A DNA stretch of 64,000 bases, taken from NCBI RefSeq assembly GCF_001721645.1, contig NZ_CP017141.1, positions 248,001 through 312,000 of the forward strand, written 5' to 3'. A program made the translations under genes and the position numbers. Position 1 is the stretch's first letter, and each line of letters opens with the position of its first letter. Below are positions 55,594 to 64,000 of the stretch, in pieces. The notes below the pieces were generated by a model. That model did no database searches. It saw only the letters and a list, made by a program, of their open reading frames with translations, and was not told where the DNA came from. This stretch comes from Pedobacter steynii (GTDB lineage Bacteria > Bacteroidota > Bacteroidia > Sphingobacteriales > Sphingobacteriaceae).

Positions 55594-56186
55594 TTCAGCA
55601 GGATGCTCTTCAAAGTATGAGAAATGATCTTACAGTCAATCCAGAGGTTATGGTGATCAATATATTCCAGGTTCTGACTAATTTTGGAAGGGATTACCTT
55701 ATGGATATAAAAGCTTTCCGGATCATCTGCTGTTGCGAGTAAACTGCTTTCGTCAATGTATTTGATGGAAGCCCAGTCGGTGATCCCTGGTTTTACGGTC
55801 AGCACCCGCTGCTGACTGGCATCATACATTTCCACATACTTGGGCACTTCCGGTCTTGGTCCCACAAAGCTCATCTCCCCTTTCAGGATATTCAGCAACT
55901 GAGGAAGCTCATCTACTTTATGCTTCCTTAACCAGCACCCGAGCCTGGTGATCCTGGCATCATGATCTCCGATAGTCAGCAATCCCATTTTATCCGCATC
56001 CGGACACATTGTCCTGAACTTGATCAATTGAAAACACCGCTGGTTCAGGCCAACCCTGATCTGCTTATAAAATACAGGTCCCTTACTTTCTCTTTTCAGC
56101 AGAACAGCCACTACAAAAAATACCGGCATCAGAATTAAGAGCCCTGTCAGGGAGAAAAATATATCGAATAGTCTTTTCGCATCCAT
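55590..56186 (-). CDS. Polyprenyl-phosphate sugar-1-phosphate transferase (PglC-like)
   Basis: 198 residues, the short monotopic type. One re-entrant hydrophobic helix (about 8-30) is followed by the catalytic domain with LIKFRTM, DELPQLLNILKGEMSFVGPRPE and VKPGITDWA. It starts the polymer by moving a sugar phosphate onto undecaprenyl phosphate. The length matches PglC rather than WbaP/WcaJ. Confidence 0.93.
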   Translation of the reverse strand: MDAKRLFDIFFSLTGLLILMPVFFVVAVLLKRESKGPVFYKQIRVGLNQRCFQLIKFRTMCPDADKMGLLTIGDHDARITRLGCWLRKHKVDELPQLLNILKGEMSFVGPRPEVPKYVEMYDASQQRVLTVKPGITDWASIKYIDESSLLATADDPESFYIHKVIPSKISQNLEYIDHHNLWIDCKIISHTLKSILLK

Positions 56187-56198
56187 ATCCGGAACACA

Positions 56199-57440
56199 TT
56201 AAGATGCCACCTTTACTAATTTGTTTATCTCTTTTACCAGCTGAACACATTCAATCACCGCATCTGTAATATAATGCAGCTCAGCATCAGAAAGCTGGGG
56301 ATAGATCGGCAATGAAATTTCAGCTGCATATTGCTTGTAGCTATTGGGAAAATTTGCCATGGCATACCCCAGGCTTTTAAAATACGTTAACATGGGCATG
56401 GGAATAAAATGCACATTCACATTGATGCCCCTAACCACCAGTTCATCAATCACCCGGTCCCGTTGTGCTTCGGTGATTCCTTTAATGCGTAGTGGAAACA
56501 AGTGGTACGAAGCCTCTCTGTTGTCCTCCTTCATAACCGGTTCTATAAACCAGTCGCACGGCCTGAATGCATCACAATACCTCATAGAAATAACTTTACG
56601 AAGTGGCAGTAAACTGTTCACATATTGCCTGATCTGGGCCAGTCCGATTGCCGCACAGATATCCGGCATATTCATTTTAAATCCTTTAAATAAAATATCG
56701 TACCTCCAGTTTGCTCCTTTCGACTTGGCAAAGGCATCTTTATTCTGGCCATTCATGGAGAACAATTTCAAAAAGGCATATTCTTCCTGATTGTCAAATG
56801 GCTCCGGCAGGTTAAGACAGATACAACCACCCTCTGCCGTAGTAATGTTCTTTACCGCATGGAAAGAGAATATCGTTATATCGGATTGTTGTGCAGCCGG
56901 CTTTCCATTATACACCGCACCGATGGAATGTGCCGCATCGCAGATGAGCAGGATTCTTCCCAAGCCCGCCTGTATCGCTGTTGCAGAAACAAACTGCACC
57001 TTAATTTCAGGTTCCCTGATCAGCGCATTCAACTCCTCATAACGGCATGGCAAACCGGCAATATCTACCGCAATAATTGCTTTCGTTTTTGCATTGATCA
57101 TTTTTCTGACCATTTCAGGATCCATGGTAAAATCATCCAGAATATCCACCATAACCGGTGTTGCGCCACAGTGTAACACACATAAAGCAGTGGCACAGTA
57201 AGTATAAGCAGGTACAATGACCTCATCTCCAGGCCCGACGCCAAACCAATTGAGCATCATAATGGCCCCCGACGTCCATGAGTTGACACAAACTGCAGCC
57301 TTCAGGCCGGTCAGACTGATCACTTCGGACTCCAGCGCTTTGACTTTCGGGCCCGATGTGATCCAATTGGAATGGAGCGTATCCAATACCTCATCGATCA
57401 CCTGCTGATCAATGAATGGCGGAGAAAATGGAATATTCAT
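56199..57440 (-). CDS. DegT/DnrJ/EryC1/StrS aminotransferase
   Basis: 413 residues. PLP lysine is K197 in FSFHAVKNITTAEGG, and the CDAAHSIGA motif is at about 167-175. The N-terminus IPFSPPFIDQQVIDEV and the WITSGP loop are typical of sugar aminotransferases that act on UDP-4-keto sugars. It works after the PglF-like dehydratase and sits next to the PglC-like starter, as in diamino-sugar (bacillosamine-type) routes. Confidence 0.93.
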   Translation of the reverse strand: MNIPFSPPFIDQQVIDEVLDTLHSNWITSGPKVKALESEVISLTGLKAAVCVNSWTSGAIMMLNWFGVGPGDEVIVPAYTYCATALCVLHCGATPVMVDILDDFTMDPEMVRKMINAKTKAIIAVDIAGLPCRYEELNALIREPEIKVQFVSATAIQAGLGRILLICDAAHSIGAVYNGKPAAQQSDITIFSFHAVKNITTAEGGCICLNLPEPFDNQEEYAFLKLFSMNGQNKDAFAKSKGANWRYDILFKGFKMNMPDICAAIGLAQIRQYVNSLLPLRKVISMRYCDAFRPCDWFIEPVMKEDNREASYHLFPLRIKGITEAQRDRVIDELVVRGINVNVHFIPMPMLTYFKSLGYAMANFPNSYKQYAAEISLPIYPQLSDAELHYITDAVIECVQLVKEINKLVKVAS

Positions 57441-57476
57441 AATCTTTAGTTTTTGTTGGTTCTGCGGATAAAGATT

Positions 57477-58577
57477 TTAGGGACGTTGGATCAGCTCTTC
57501 CCATTTATCAGAAATAACTTTCAGGGAATTCGTCTGACTGATCTGTCTGGCTTCATTTCGTAATTTTCTTTTCAGGTTCAGGTCGAACAGCACATTGAAC
57601 ATGGCTTTTGTAAGGGCAGGAACATTGTCTTTAGGAACGAGAATCCCGTTTTGCCCGTCTTCAATGATCTCTGCTGGCCCAAATTCGCAGTCTACCGCAA
57701 CACAAGGGCATCCATTGCTCATAGCTTCAATCAATGCATTTGGATAACCTTCATTTCTGGACGGCAGAACGAACAGCTCTGCCTGGTTATAGTAATCCTG
57801 CAGGTCGTCTTTAGCTCCCGCCAGCATCACCCGGTCCTGCAAGTTCAGCCTGTTGATCTGTGCCGCCAGGTTTTGTCTTTCCTGCCCCTGACCAACGATG
57901 ATCAGGTCAATATTTTTAATTCTTAATTTACTAAAGGCATCAATCAAAAGATCAAATCCTTTCTCATAAGAAAGTCGGCCGACCCCCAGAATAAATTTCC
58001 GGCGATGTACGATTACATGCTGATCTGATTTGAAAACATAGACCGGATTTCTGATGATGCTGTAATTGTTGAGCCGGTTAAACAGACCATTGTTTTTTAA
58101 ACAATTTTCAATGCCTTTAGCCGGTACCACTACTGCTTTTGAGCCACTGTAAACGAAGTAAGACATCCATTTGAAGAAAAAATTAAAGCGGTTAATCGTA
58201 TGGTCCGGGGTTGTTCTTTCCGATACGATATAAGGGATTCTCAATAAACCGCAGCTCAACCCTGTCCATAGGTTTGCACTGGTCATAAAGGAAATCACAC
58301 AGTAAGGCCGCTCTCTGAACAAAACCAGGAGCAAGCGCAGATAGGTCTGCATTCCATAGATCAGTCTTCTGAAAATATGCTCTTTATGTTTTCTTTTCAA
58401 AAGAGGAATGACCCTGATTCCATCGGCCAGCGGATAACCTTGTTCTGCATCGTTCATGCAAACAATAACCACCTTGTATGACCTTTCGCTAAAGCTGTTG
58501 CTCAAAGTCGAAAGTACCCGTTCAGCACCTCCTTTCTGAAGGGTATAGATAACAAAAACCAATTTTAATCCGGACAT
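57477..58577 (-). CDS. Glycosyltransferase family 4
   Basis: 366 residues. YTLQKGGAERVLSTLSN at the start, GRLSYEKGFDLLIDAF in the middle and the donor block SRNEGYPNALIEAMSNGCPCV mark a GT4 retaining transferase. Confidence 0.9.
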   Translation of the reverse strand: MSGLKLVFVIYTLQKGGAERVLSTLSNSFSERSYKVVIVCMNDAEQGYPLADGIRVIPLLKRKHKEHIFRRLIYGMQTYLRLLLVLFRERPYCVISFMTSANLWTGLSCGLLRIPYIVSERTTPDHTINRFNFFFKWMSYFVYSGSKAVVVPAKGIENCLKNNGLFNRLNNYSIIRNPVYVFKSDQHVIVHRRKFILGVGRLSYEKGFDLLIDAFSKLRIKNIDLIIVGQGQERQNLAAQINRLNLQDRVMLAGAKDDLQDYYNQAELFVLPSRNEGYPNALIEAMSNGCPCVAVDCEFGPAEIIEDGQNGILVPKDNVPALTKAMFNVLFDLNLKRKLRNEARQISQTNSLKVISDKWEELIQRP

Positions 58578-58587
58578 GGCGCATGAA

Positions 58588-59451
58588 TTATAATAAGTTC
58601 ATAATCGTGTTCATTGCATTATTGATCTTCCAGTTTCTCAGGTCAAACAGAAAATACTGACGGATATAAATTTTGAGCAATTCCTTTTTCATCAGTCCGG
58701 AATACTTAAAATTCTTAATGGTCAGGTTGAAATCACTGACCATTCTTGTCTTCCTGATCCTGGAATCGATCATGCTCCAAATCCCACCGGTATGCAGGCG
58801 GTAGCAAGCCATAACTTCCGGCAATACAAATATTTTCTTACCGGTATTTGCCAGGGCATACAGCTTAAAAAGGGTATCTGTACCATAGGTATCGAAGTAC
58901 CAGGACTCTTGCCCTACTGCCCTCACCGCATCAATATTTCTGATCATGAGTGAGCAGATTCTGGTTTCTTCTCTTTTGCCAAGCAATACATCCTGATAGT
59001 CAAATTCCATGCTTACCGGTGTCTTTTTGAGGTAAACTGTTTCCTCATTTTCATCGATCACCCTGGTATGGTGACAACAGATCACATATTCCGGATTGGT
59101 CTCTAAAAAGTCGACCTGCTTTTGCAGTTTTTCAGGATCAGTCCAGAAGTCATCTCCATCACAAAGGGCAATGTATTTCCCCCTCGCCCTGGTGATCACA
59201 TCTACCTGGTTTCTGATCGCTCCGATATTTTCCGGATGCGCAATCAGTTTGATGCGTTCAGGATACCTGACTGCATATTCCCGAATCACCGATCTCGTGG
59301 CATCCGTAGAGCAATCCTCACCAACCAGGATTTCAAATTCAAAACCAGTTTTTTGCATCAGAAAACTGTCCAGTGCTTCGGCGATATATTGTTCATGATT
59401 ATAGGTGATGCAGCAGACGCTCACCATAATTTCAGGTTTAGTATTCATCAT
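58588..59451 (-). CDS. Glycosyltransferase family 2
   Basis: 287 residues, GT-A fold. VSVCCITYNHEQYIAEALDSF is followed by the nucleotide segment GEDCSTDAT and the DxD-like DGDDFW. It adds a single sugar with inversion from a nucleotide donor. The C-terminal region has no transmembrane segment. It lies 10 bases before the GT4 gene at 58577. Confidence 0.92.
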   Translation of the reverse strand: MMNTKPEIMVSVCCITYNHEQYIAEALDSFLMQKTGFEFEILVGEDCSTDATRSVIREYAVRYPERIKLIAHPENIGAIRNQVDVITRARGKYIALCDGDDFWTDPEKLQKQVDFLETNPEYVICCHHTRVIDENEETVYLKKTPVSMEFDYQDVLLGKREETRICSLMIRNIDAVRAVGQESWYFDTYGTDTLFKLYALANTGKKIFVLPEVMACYRLHTGGIWSMIDSRIRKTRMVSDFNLTIKNFKYSGLMKKELLKIYIRQYFLFDLRNWKINNAMNTIMNLL

Positions 59452-59457
59452 ATTGCG

Positions 59458-60609
59458 TTATATTCCAACCGATGCCGGGTGTAGTATTTCAATCGGGGTG
59501 CTGTCCATGGTCTCCGTTTGCAGAGGCTGACCATAATTCTGAACCCGGAGAATGATCCGCGTGATCAGGTCCAGATCGCTGGAAGTGAGCGTATGGTATA
59601 ACGGTAAACAGAGTATCCTGGAGGCTACAGATTCACAAACCGGCATAGACACCGGATCTACAAAAGGCAGACTGGAAAGTGGTGGATAGAAATACCTTCT
59701 GCAGTAAATTTTCTCGTTCTCCAGTGCTTTCAAACAGCTCAGCATCAGCGCCGCACTGTCAAACAATACCGGGAAATAGGCATAATTATAATCCAGATCT
59801 GCATTGAGCTTAGGATACTTCGCTTTCAGCGGACTCAGCGCCTTCCAGTAATAAAAAGAAAGCAACCTTCTCTTATCGAGAATATCATCCACCTGTTTCA
59901 GGTTACACAAACCCATTGCCGCATGGAACTCGCAGTTTTTTCCATTGATTCCAAGTTCCGCAAATTCGTCTGGGCCATTGTAGCCAAAATTTCTCATCAG
60001 CGCCATCTTTTTTAATAGCTCAGGACATTTGGTAAACACAGCTCCACCCTCAATCGTATGGAAAAGCTTGGTGGCATGAAAGCTCGTGGTGCTGATGTCC
60101 CCGTATTCAAATACCGATTTATTTTTATACTTCGTTCCGAAGCAATGCGCTGCATCAAAAATCACCTTCAGAGAATGTGCATCTGCAATTTTTTGAATCG
60201 CCTCGATGTCGCAGGGATTACCATATACATGAGTAGCCAGGATTGCCGAAGTCTTTGGTGTAATGGCCTGTTCAATTTTAGCCGGATCGATATTAAAAGT
60301 TTCCTCATCGATATCTACAAACACCGGCGTACAACCTTCCCAGACAATGCTGTTCGTGGTGGCTACAAAAGAAAATGGGGTGGTGATGATTTCCCCTTTC
60401 AGGTCCAGCGCTTTGATGGCGATCTGCAAGGCCATGGTCCCATTAGCAACATAAAGCAAGTGCCTGATGTTCAGGTAATTTTTCAATTTCAATTCCAGTT
60501 CATTTACCAATGGTCCATTGTTAGTGAGCCATTGTCGCTCCCAAATACTGCTCATATACGATTCAAATTCTTGAATTCCAGGGAGAAAGGGTTTGGTTAC
60601 AGGTATCAT
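59458..60609 (-). CDS. DegT/DnrJ/EryC1/StrS aminotransferase (second copy)
   Basis: 383 residues. PLP lysine K181 lies in SFHATKLFHTIEGG, with FDAAHCFGT near 151-159. N-terminus IPVTKPFLP and WLTNNGP are typical. It is diverged from the protein at 56199-57440, so two different keto-sugars, or one sugar at two positions, are probably aminated. It overlaps the flippase gene by 4 bases. Confidence 0.92.
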   Translation of the reverse strand: MIPVTKPFLPGIQEFESYMSSIWERQWLTNNGPLVNELELKLKNYLNIRHLLYVANGTMALQIAIKALDLKGEIITTPFSFVATTNSIVWEGCTPVFVDIDEETFNIDPAKIEQAITPKTSAILATHVYGNPCDIEAIQKIADAHSLKVIFDAAHCFGTKYKNKSVFEYGDISTTSFHATKLFHTIEGGAVFTKCPELLKKMALMRNFGYNGPDEFAELGINGKNCEFHAAMGLCNLKQVDDILDKRRLLSFYYWKALSPLKAKYPKLNADLDYNYAYFPVLFDSAALMLSCLKALENEKIYCRRYFYPPLSSLPFVDPVSMPVCESVASRILCLPLYHTLTSSDLDLITRIILRVQNYGQPLQTETMDSTPIEILHPASVGI

Positions 60610-62048
60610 CTTTTTAGGATTAATTGTTTAAAATCATGAATTGCCGCAAGCCTGAACAGGCTGCTTCCAGCCAGGTACACGATCAGAAAAAAGGATCCAT
60701 TGATCAGTATTCTGCTGAAGTCGGATAGGAAGAGTGATCTCAAGCCATATTCATCGAACAGGTAACAGATGACACCGGCAAGGGCCGAGTTTCCAATAAT
60801 TGGCGCAGCATCTGCTATTTGCTCAGGGATGGGATAACTGATCATCTTACCACTATAAAAGGAGTTGATATAATAGCCGATGAAATTGAAAAGCAACTGA
60901 AAATAAAGCAATCCATAGATCCCGAATGGAATGGCAGCTAAAATTCCAACTACACAAATCCCCTTTTTCACCGATTCCAGTTTCAGGATCAGGTCACTCC
61001 GGCCTTTTACCTTCAGGATGTTTAAATTGTAGGCATGTAAAGGATACATGATGCCTGCAAAACAAAGAATCTGAAAGTACGGTACCGCCGGCAACCATTT
61101 GCTTCCAAGCAGCACATTGAACAAGGGTTCTGCAATAAGGGCCAGAAAAATCAGGACCGGAGTATTCCAGAATAATACCTGCTGCATCAGCTTTTTGTAT
61201 ACCCATTTCATTTTTTCATCGTCCTCTGCAATTTTCGAGAACATGGGGTAAGTCACCTTACTGATCACTGCCGAAATATTGGTTACCGGAAGCTGACTTA
61301 TCGATTCTGCCCTTGAATAATAGCCCAGCTGCACCGCAGCATAATATTTACCAATAATCAGTACATATATATTCCGGTATACAATTTCCAGCAATCCGGT
61401 CAGGGTCATTTTATAACCGAAATGAAAATGTCTTTTGAAACAGGCCAGGCTAAAAATTAAATCAGGTGTCCATCCGGAATAGATCCAATGCATAATGGTC
61501 GATAAAAACGACTGGAATAAAGACATCCAGACCAGGCTCCATACCCCGTAACCGTTCATCGCCAGAAAAATGCCAAGTAACCCGCCGCCCAATACCGCGG
61601 GGATCTGGATCAGCATCTGAATCCGGAATTTCATTTCCTTTGTCAGGCGCGCATTCTGCACACTAAAAAAAGCATTCAGAATAAAATCCAGTGCATATAT
61701 CCTTAAAACCAATGTCAGCGCATCCTGATGATAAAAAGCCGAAACCAGGGGCGCTAAAAGGTAAACCAGACCGTAAATCAGGAGGCTCCCTATCAGGTTA
61801 AAATAAAAAACAGTAGAATAATCCTCTTGTGTAAGGTCCGGCGACCGGATCAGTGAGGATGCCAGTCCGCCTTCCAAAAGCGCATTACCTATCGCGATGA
61901 ACACTGTTAGCATTGCGATCAATCCAAATTCCGCAGGCATTAAAATCCTGGCCAGAATAATGGTGATACAAAAACTGATCAGCTGTACACTGAATTGCTG
62001 TGTAAATGTCCAGAGCAATCCCGATAAGGTTTCCTTTTGTAGGCTCAT
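60606..62048 (-). CDS. Lipopolysaccharide/oligosaccharide flippase (Wzx-type)
   Basis: 480 residues with about 12-14 transmembrane helices of the MOP/polysaccharide-transporter superfamily. The N-terminus QFSVQLISFCITIILARILMPAEFG is typical of this family. It moves undecaprenyl-linked repeat units across the inner membrane for the Wzy-type polymerase. Confidence 0.9.
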   Translation of the reverse strand: MSLQKETLSGLLWTFTQQFSVQLISFCITIILARILMPAEFGLIAMLTVFIAIGNALLEGGLASSLIRSPDLTQEDYSTVFYFNLIGSLLIYGLVYLLAPLVSAFYHQDALTLVLRIYALDFILNAFFSVQNARLTKEMKFRIQMLIQIPAVLGGGLLGIFLAMNGYGVWSLVWMSLFQSFLSTIMHWIYSGWTPDLIFSLACFKRHFHFGYKMTLTGLLEIVYRNIYVLIIGKYYAAVQLGYYSRAESISQLPVTNISAVISKVTYPMFSKIAEDDEKMKWVYKKLMQQVLFWNTPVLIFLALIAEPLFNVLLGSKWLPAVPYFQILCFAGIMYPLHAYNLNILKVKGRSDLILKLESVKKGICVVGILAAIPFGIYGLLYFQLLFNFIGYYINSFYSGKMISYPIPEQIADAAPIIGNSALAGVICYLFDEYGLRSLFLSDFSRILINGSFFLIVYLAGSSLFRLAAIHDFKQLILKR

Positions 62049-62090
62049 GATGATGATTGGTCCCGCGGCTTCGGATAATTTTGCCTTTTT

Positions 62091-63092
62091 TTATTTTTGC
62101 AAAGAGCTGGAATATCTCTGCCCCTGAATTCTGTAATTCCTTAAAAACTGAAGAACCGGCTTTTCCAAAAACCTGGTAACCAGCCATGCCAGCGTAACAA
62201 TCAGCACCATAGTGATGAATATCACCAGGTATTCATTACCGATATACGGCTCCATTTTTCTCATCAATACAAAGCCAATATTCTGATGAAGCAGGTACAG
62301 GGAATAAGAGATGTAACCAAGGAATATAAAGGGTCTCCAACTGAAGAATTTAAGCTGATCGTATACAAACAGATAAAACAACAAAAAGATGAAAACAAAC
62401 ACATAAAAAAGGGTTAACCCCGGGTGTGTCAATACTGCTGCAAGAAAGCAAAAACCGATTAACACATGCTCATGCCAGTCTCCTTTGGCAAATTTGATCT
62501 GGTAAAAGAGAATCCCCGCCATAAAGAACATGCCATATTCAAGATTCAGAAAGTAGGCCCCGAACGGAAGTTTAAACAAGGTGTTAAACAACATCAGGCT
62601 CAACCAAACCAGGGCAATCGTACGGACCTTATTTAACCAGCCCAGCTGAAACAGCAGCCCCATGCTCACGTAAAAGAACAATTCGGGAATCAGCGACCAG
62701 TATACCCCATCTATATTTTTTATATTGAACGCTCCCTGGATCATCGTCAGGTTCATCAGGAATACCGCAGCCGACTGGCTTTCTATCCCCGGATCCCGGG
62801 CCAGGCCTACCACCAGAAAAGTCAGAATCATACAGATCCAATAAGTCGGATATAATCTGGAAAAGCGTTTATAGGCAAAATCCCGGATACATGTTTTTCC
62901 CTGAAGCGACATAAAAATCACAAATCCGCTAATGATAAAGAATAATTCTACACCATACTGACCGATATTCCAATCGTATTTTGAGGGATAATCATGACCA
63001 AAATTCAACCTGAATTTAGCCGTATAATGGAACAGCACAACATTCAATGCTGCAATCCCCCTTAAAACATCGAGTTCTTTTACACGTACCAT
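62091..63092 (-). CDS. Acyltransferase 3 family (OafA/YrhL-like) membrane protein
   Basis: 333 residues with about ten transmembrane helices. LDVLRGIAALNVVLFHY and ELFFIISGFVIFM are the family's first two helices, with the conserved His in LFHY. These proteins O-acetylate surface polysaccharides. It starts 11 bases after the dehydrogenase stop. Confidence 0.9.
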   Translation of the reverse strand: MVRVKELDVLRGIAALNVVLFHYTAKFRLNFGHDYPSKYDWNIGQYGVELFFIISGFVIFMSLQGKTCIRDFAYKRFSRLYPTYWICMILTFLVVGLARDPGIESQSAAVFLMNLTMIQGAFNIKNIDGVYWSLIPELFFYVSMGLLFQLGWLNKVRTIALVWLSLMLFNTLFKLPFGAYFLNLEYGMFFMAGILFYQIKFAKGDWHEHVLIGFCFLAAVLTHPGLTLFYVFVFIFLLFYLFVYDQLKFFSWRPFIFLGYISYSLYLLHQNIGFVLMRKMEPYIGNEYLVIFITMVLIVTLAWLVTRFLEKPVLQFLRNYRIQGQRYSSSLQK

Positions 63093-63103
63093 ATTCCGGG
63101 GTA

Positions 63104-64000
63104 TTACAGTCGCATATTGACCAGTTTGTCAGGCAATAGCGATTTTAAATCATAAACGATGGTTTGCGCATTACACATCGCCGAAATGTCGATATCCTTA
63201 AATTTGCGGTGTGCTACGGCAAGGATAATCGCATCGTATTTCCTGGTTTTCGATTCTCCGTTCTGACAGATCACCCCATATTCACGTTCCACCTGAGCGG
63301 GATCTGCCCAGGGATCGTGGATCACCACCTGTATATTGTATTCGCGGAGCCTCCTTACGATATCAATGACTTTGGTATTCCTCACATCAGGACAATTCTC
63401 CTTAAAAGTGAAACCCAGGATCAGCACCTGGCAATCCACCATTTTTCTGGTGGCCACGATACGTTTCACCAGTTCATCGGCAATGTACCTGCCCATCCGG
63501 TCATTGATCCGCCTTCCAGCCAGGATGATTTCCGGATAATACCCCTGCTCCTGTGCCTTTTGCGCCAGATAATAAGGATCTACACCAATACAATGGCCGC
63601 CAACCAGGCCGGGCTGAAATTTCATAAAATTCCATTTGGTACCTGCCGCTTTGAGTACTTCAGTAGTATCAATTCCTAATTTGTTAAAGATCATGGCCAG
63701 TTCATTTACAAAAGCAATGTTAATGTCGCGCTGTGCATTTTCAATAACTTTAGCTGCTTCGGCCACCTTTATAGAAGATGCTTTATAGGTTCCGGCCATG
63801 ATGACTGAACCATACAGGTTATTGATTATTTCTGCAGATTCAGGTGTGGAACCGGAAGTGATTTTCAGAATCTGGGACACCGTATGTTCCTTGTCTCCGG
63901 GGTTTATCCGTTCTGGTGAATAGCCCACAAAAAAGTCGCTGTTGAACTTTAATCCGGAAACCTTTTCCAGTACCGGAATACATTCTTCCTCCGTTGCCCC
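63104..64000 (-). CDS. Nucleotide-sugar dehydrogenase, 5'-partial
   Basis: The frame is open to the window end, so the NAD-binding N-terminus is outside. About 298 residues are visible, including [12 protein letters not shown], the catalytic Cys in [13 protein letters not shown] and the C-terminal UDP-binding domain beginning [19 protein letters not shown]. The [10 protein letters not shown] signature fits the UDP-N-acetylhexosamine (WbpA/TviB/WecC) type rather than UDP-glucose dehydrogenase. The product is a UDP-N-acetylhexosaminuronate or similar sugar acid. Confidence 0.9.
   Translation of the reverse strand, partial: GATEEECIPVLEKVSGLKFNSDFFVGYSPERINPGDKEHTVSQILKITSGSTPESAEIINNLYGSVIMAGTYKASSIKVAEAAKVIENAQRDINIAFVNELAMIFNKLGIDTTEVLKAAGTKWNFMKFQPGLVGGHCIGVDPYYLAQKAQEQGYYPEIILAGRRINDRMGRYIADELVKRIVATRKMVDCQVLILGFTFKENCPDVRNTKVIDIVRRLREYNIQVVIHDPWADPAQVEREYGVICQNGESKTRKYDAIILAVAHRKFKDIDISAMCNAQTIVYDLKSLLPDKLVNMRL

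Noticed and set aside
60058..60639. 193-codon open frame on the plus strand
   Set aside because: Antisense to the DegT aminotransferase and the flippase end; no domain visible.
63164..63679. 171-codon open frame on the plus strand
   Set aside because: Antisense to the nucleotide-sugar dehydrogenase; the dehydrogenase motifs are intact on the other strand.
1..64000. CRISPR arrays, insertion sequences, integrases, tRNA or rRNA genes
   Set aside because: None seen by reading the sequence; no tandem direct repeats with spacers and no transposase or integrase motifs.

Overview
The window looks like chromosomal DNA from a member of the Bacteroidota, most likely Sphingobacteriaceae and plausibly a Pedobacter. 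That is an inference from gene content, not a database match. The supporting signs are a subtilase ending in a type IX secretion sorting domain, HEIGH-type lipoprotein metallopeptidases, a 7TMR-DISM histidine kinase, FabV, a TonB-dependent receptor, an H-box-only sensor protein, and several TAnnTTTG promoter elements placed just upstream of genes. No rRNA, tRNA, CRISPR array, insertion sequence or phage gene was found.

Layout. (1) 1-6136, plus strand: a tight operon of a ThiF/nitroreductase fusion (5' end outside the window), a GNAT-like acyltransferase, a 7TMR-DISM sensor kinase, a receiver-kinase hybrid and a single-domain response regulator. (2) 6255-19390: fabV, secreted or surface proteins (two metallopeptidase lipoproteins, a T9SS subtilase, a BtuB-like receptor), a short MutS-like ATPase, a TPR sensor and dctA. 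(3) 19520-26638: a sugar or sugar-acid catabolic cluster (SDR, galactonate dehydratase-like enolase, GH2 glycosidase, RraA-like lyase) with a divergent AraC regulator. A 23-bp motif occurs twice, at the two ends of this cluster. (4) 26762-29616: a three-gene operon of unrecognised function (coiled-coil protein, two-TM coiled-coil protein, membrane-anchored Ppx/GppA-like actin-fold protein). (5) 29893-35545: an SDR under a promoter with a TetR-type palindrome, clpP, an ECF sigma factor with a small partner, miaE, a frameshifted glycosyltransferase and two regulators. (6) 35857-64000, all minus strand: an exopolysaccharide cluster, cut at its 5' end by the window edge.

The exopolysaccharide cluster has the parts of a Wzx/Wzy pathway: a PglC-type initiating phosphosugar transferase, a PglF/CapD-type 4,6-dehydratase, two DegT aminotransferases, a nucleotide-sugar dehydrogenase, a UDP-uronate-type epimerase, about six glycosyltransferases, a flippase, a polymerase/ligase and an O-acyltransferase. 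It also carries unusual decorating genes. These are a HisC-like aminotransferase, a HAD enzyme and an ATP-grasp ligase in overlapping order; an AsnB-type amidotransferase; two FemAB-like transferases (one fused to a GNAT domain); a PhyH-type dioxygenase; a shortened DegT-like protein; and a pectate lyase lipoprotein. Together they suggest a uronic-acid and amino-sugar polymer carrying amide or amino-acyl substituents, with a built-in lyase.

The best candidates for an undescribed system are the ThiF-nitroreductase/GNAT/sensor-kinase operon at 1-6136, the three-gene membrane operon at 26762-29616, and the decorating modules inside the exopolysaccharide cluster.
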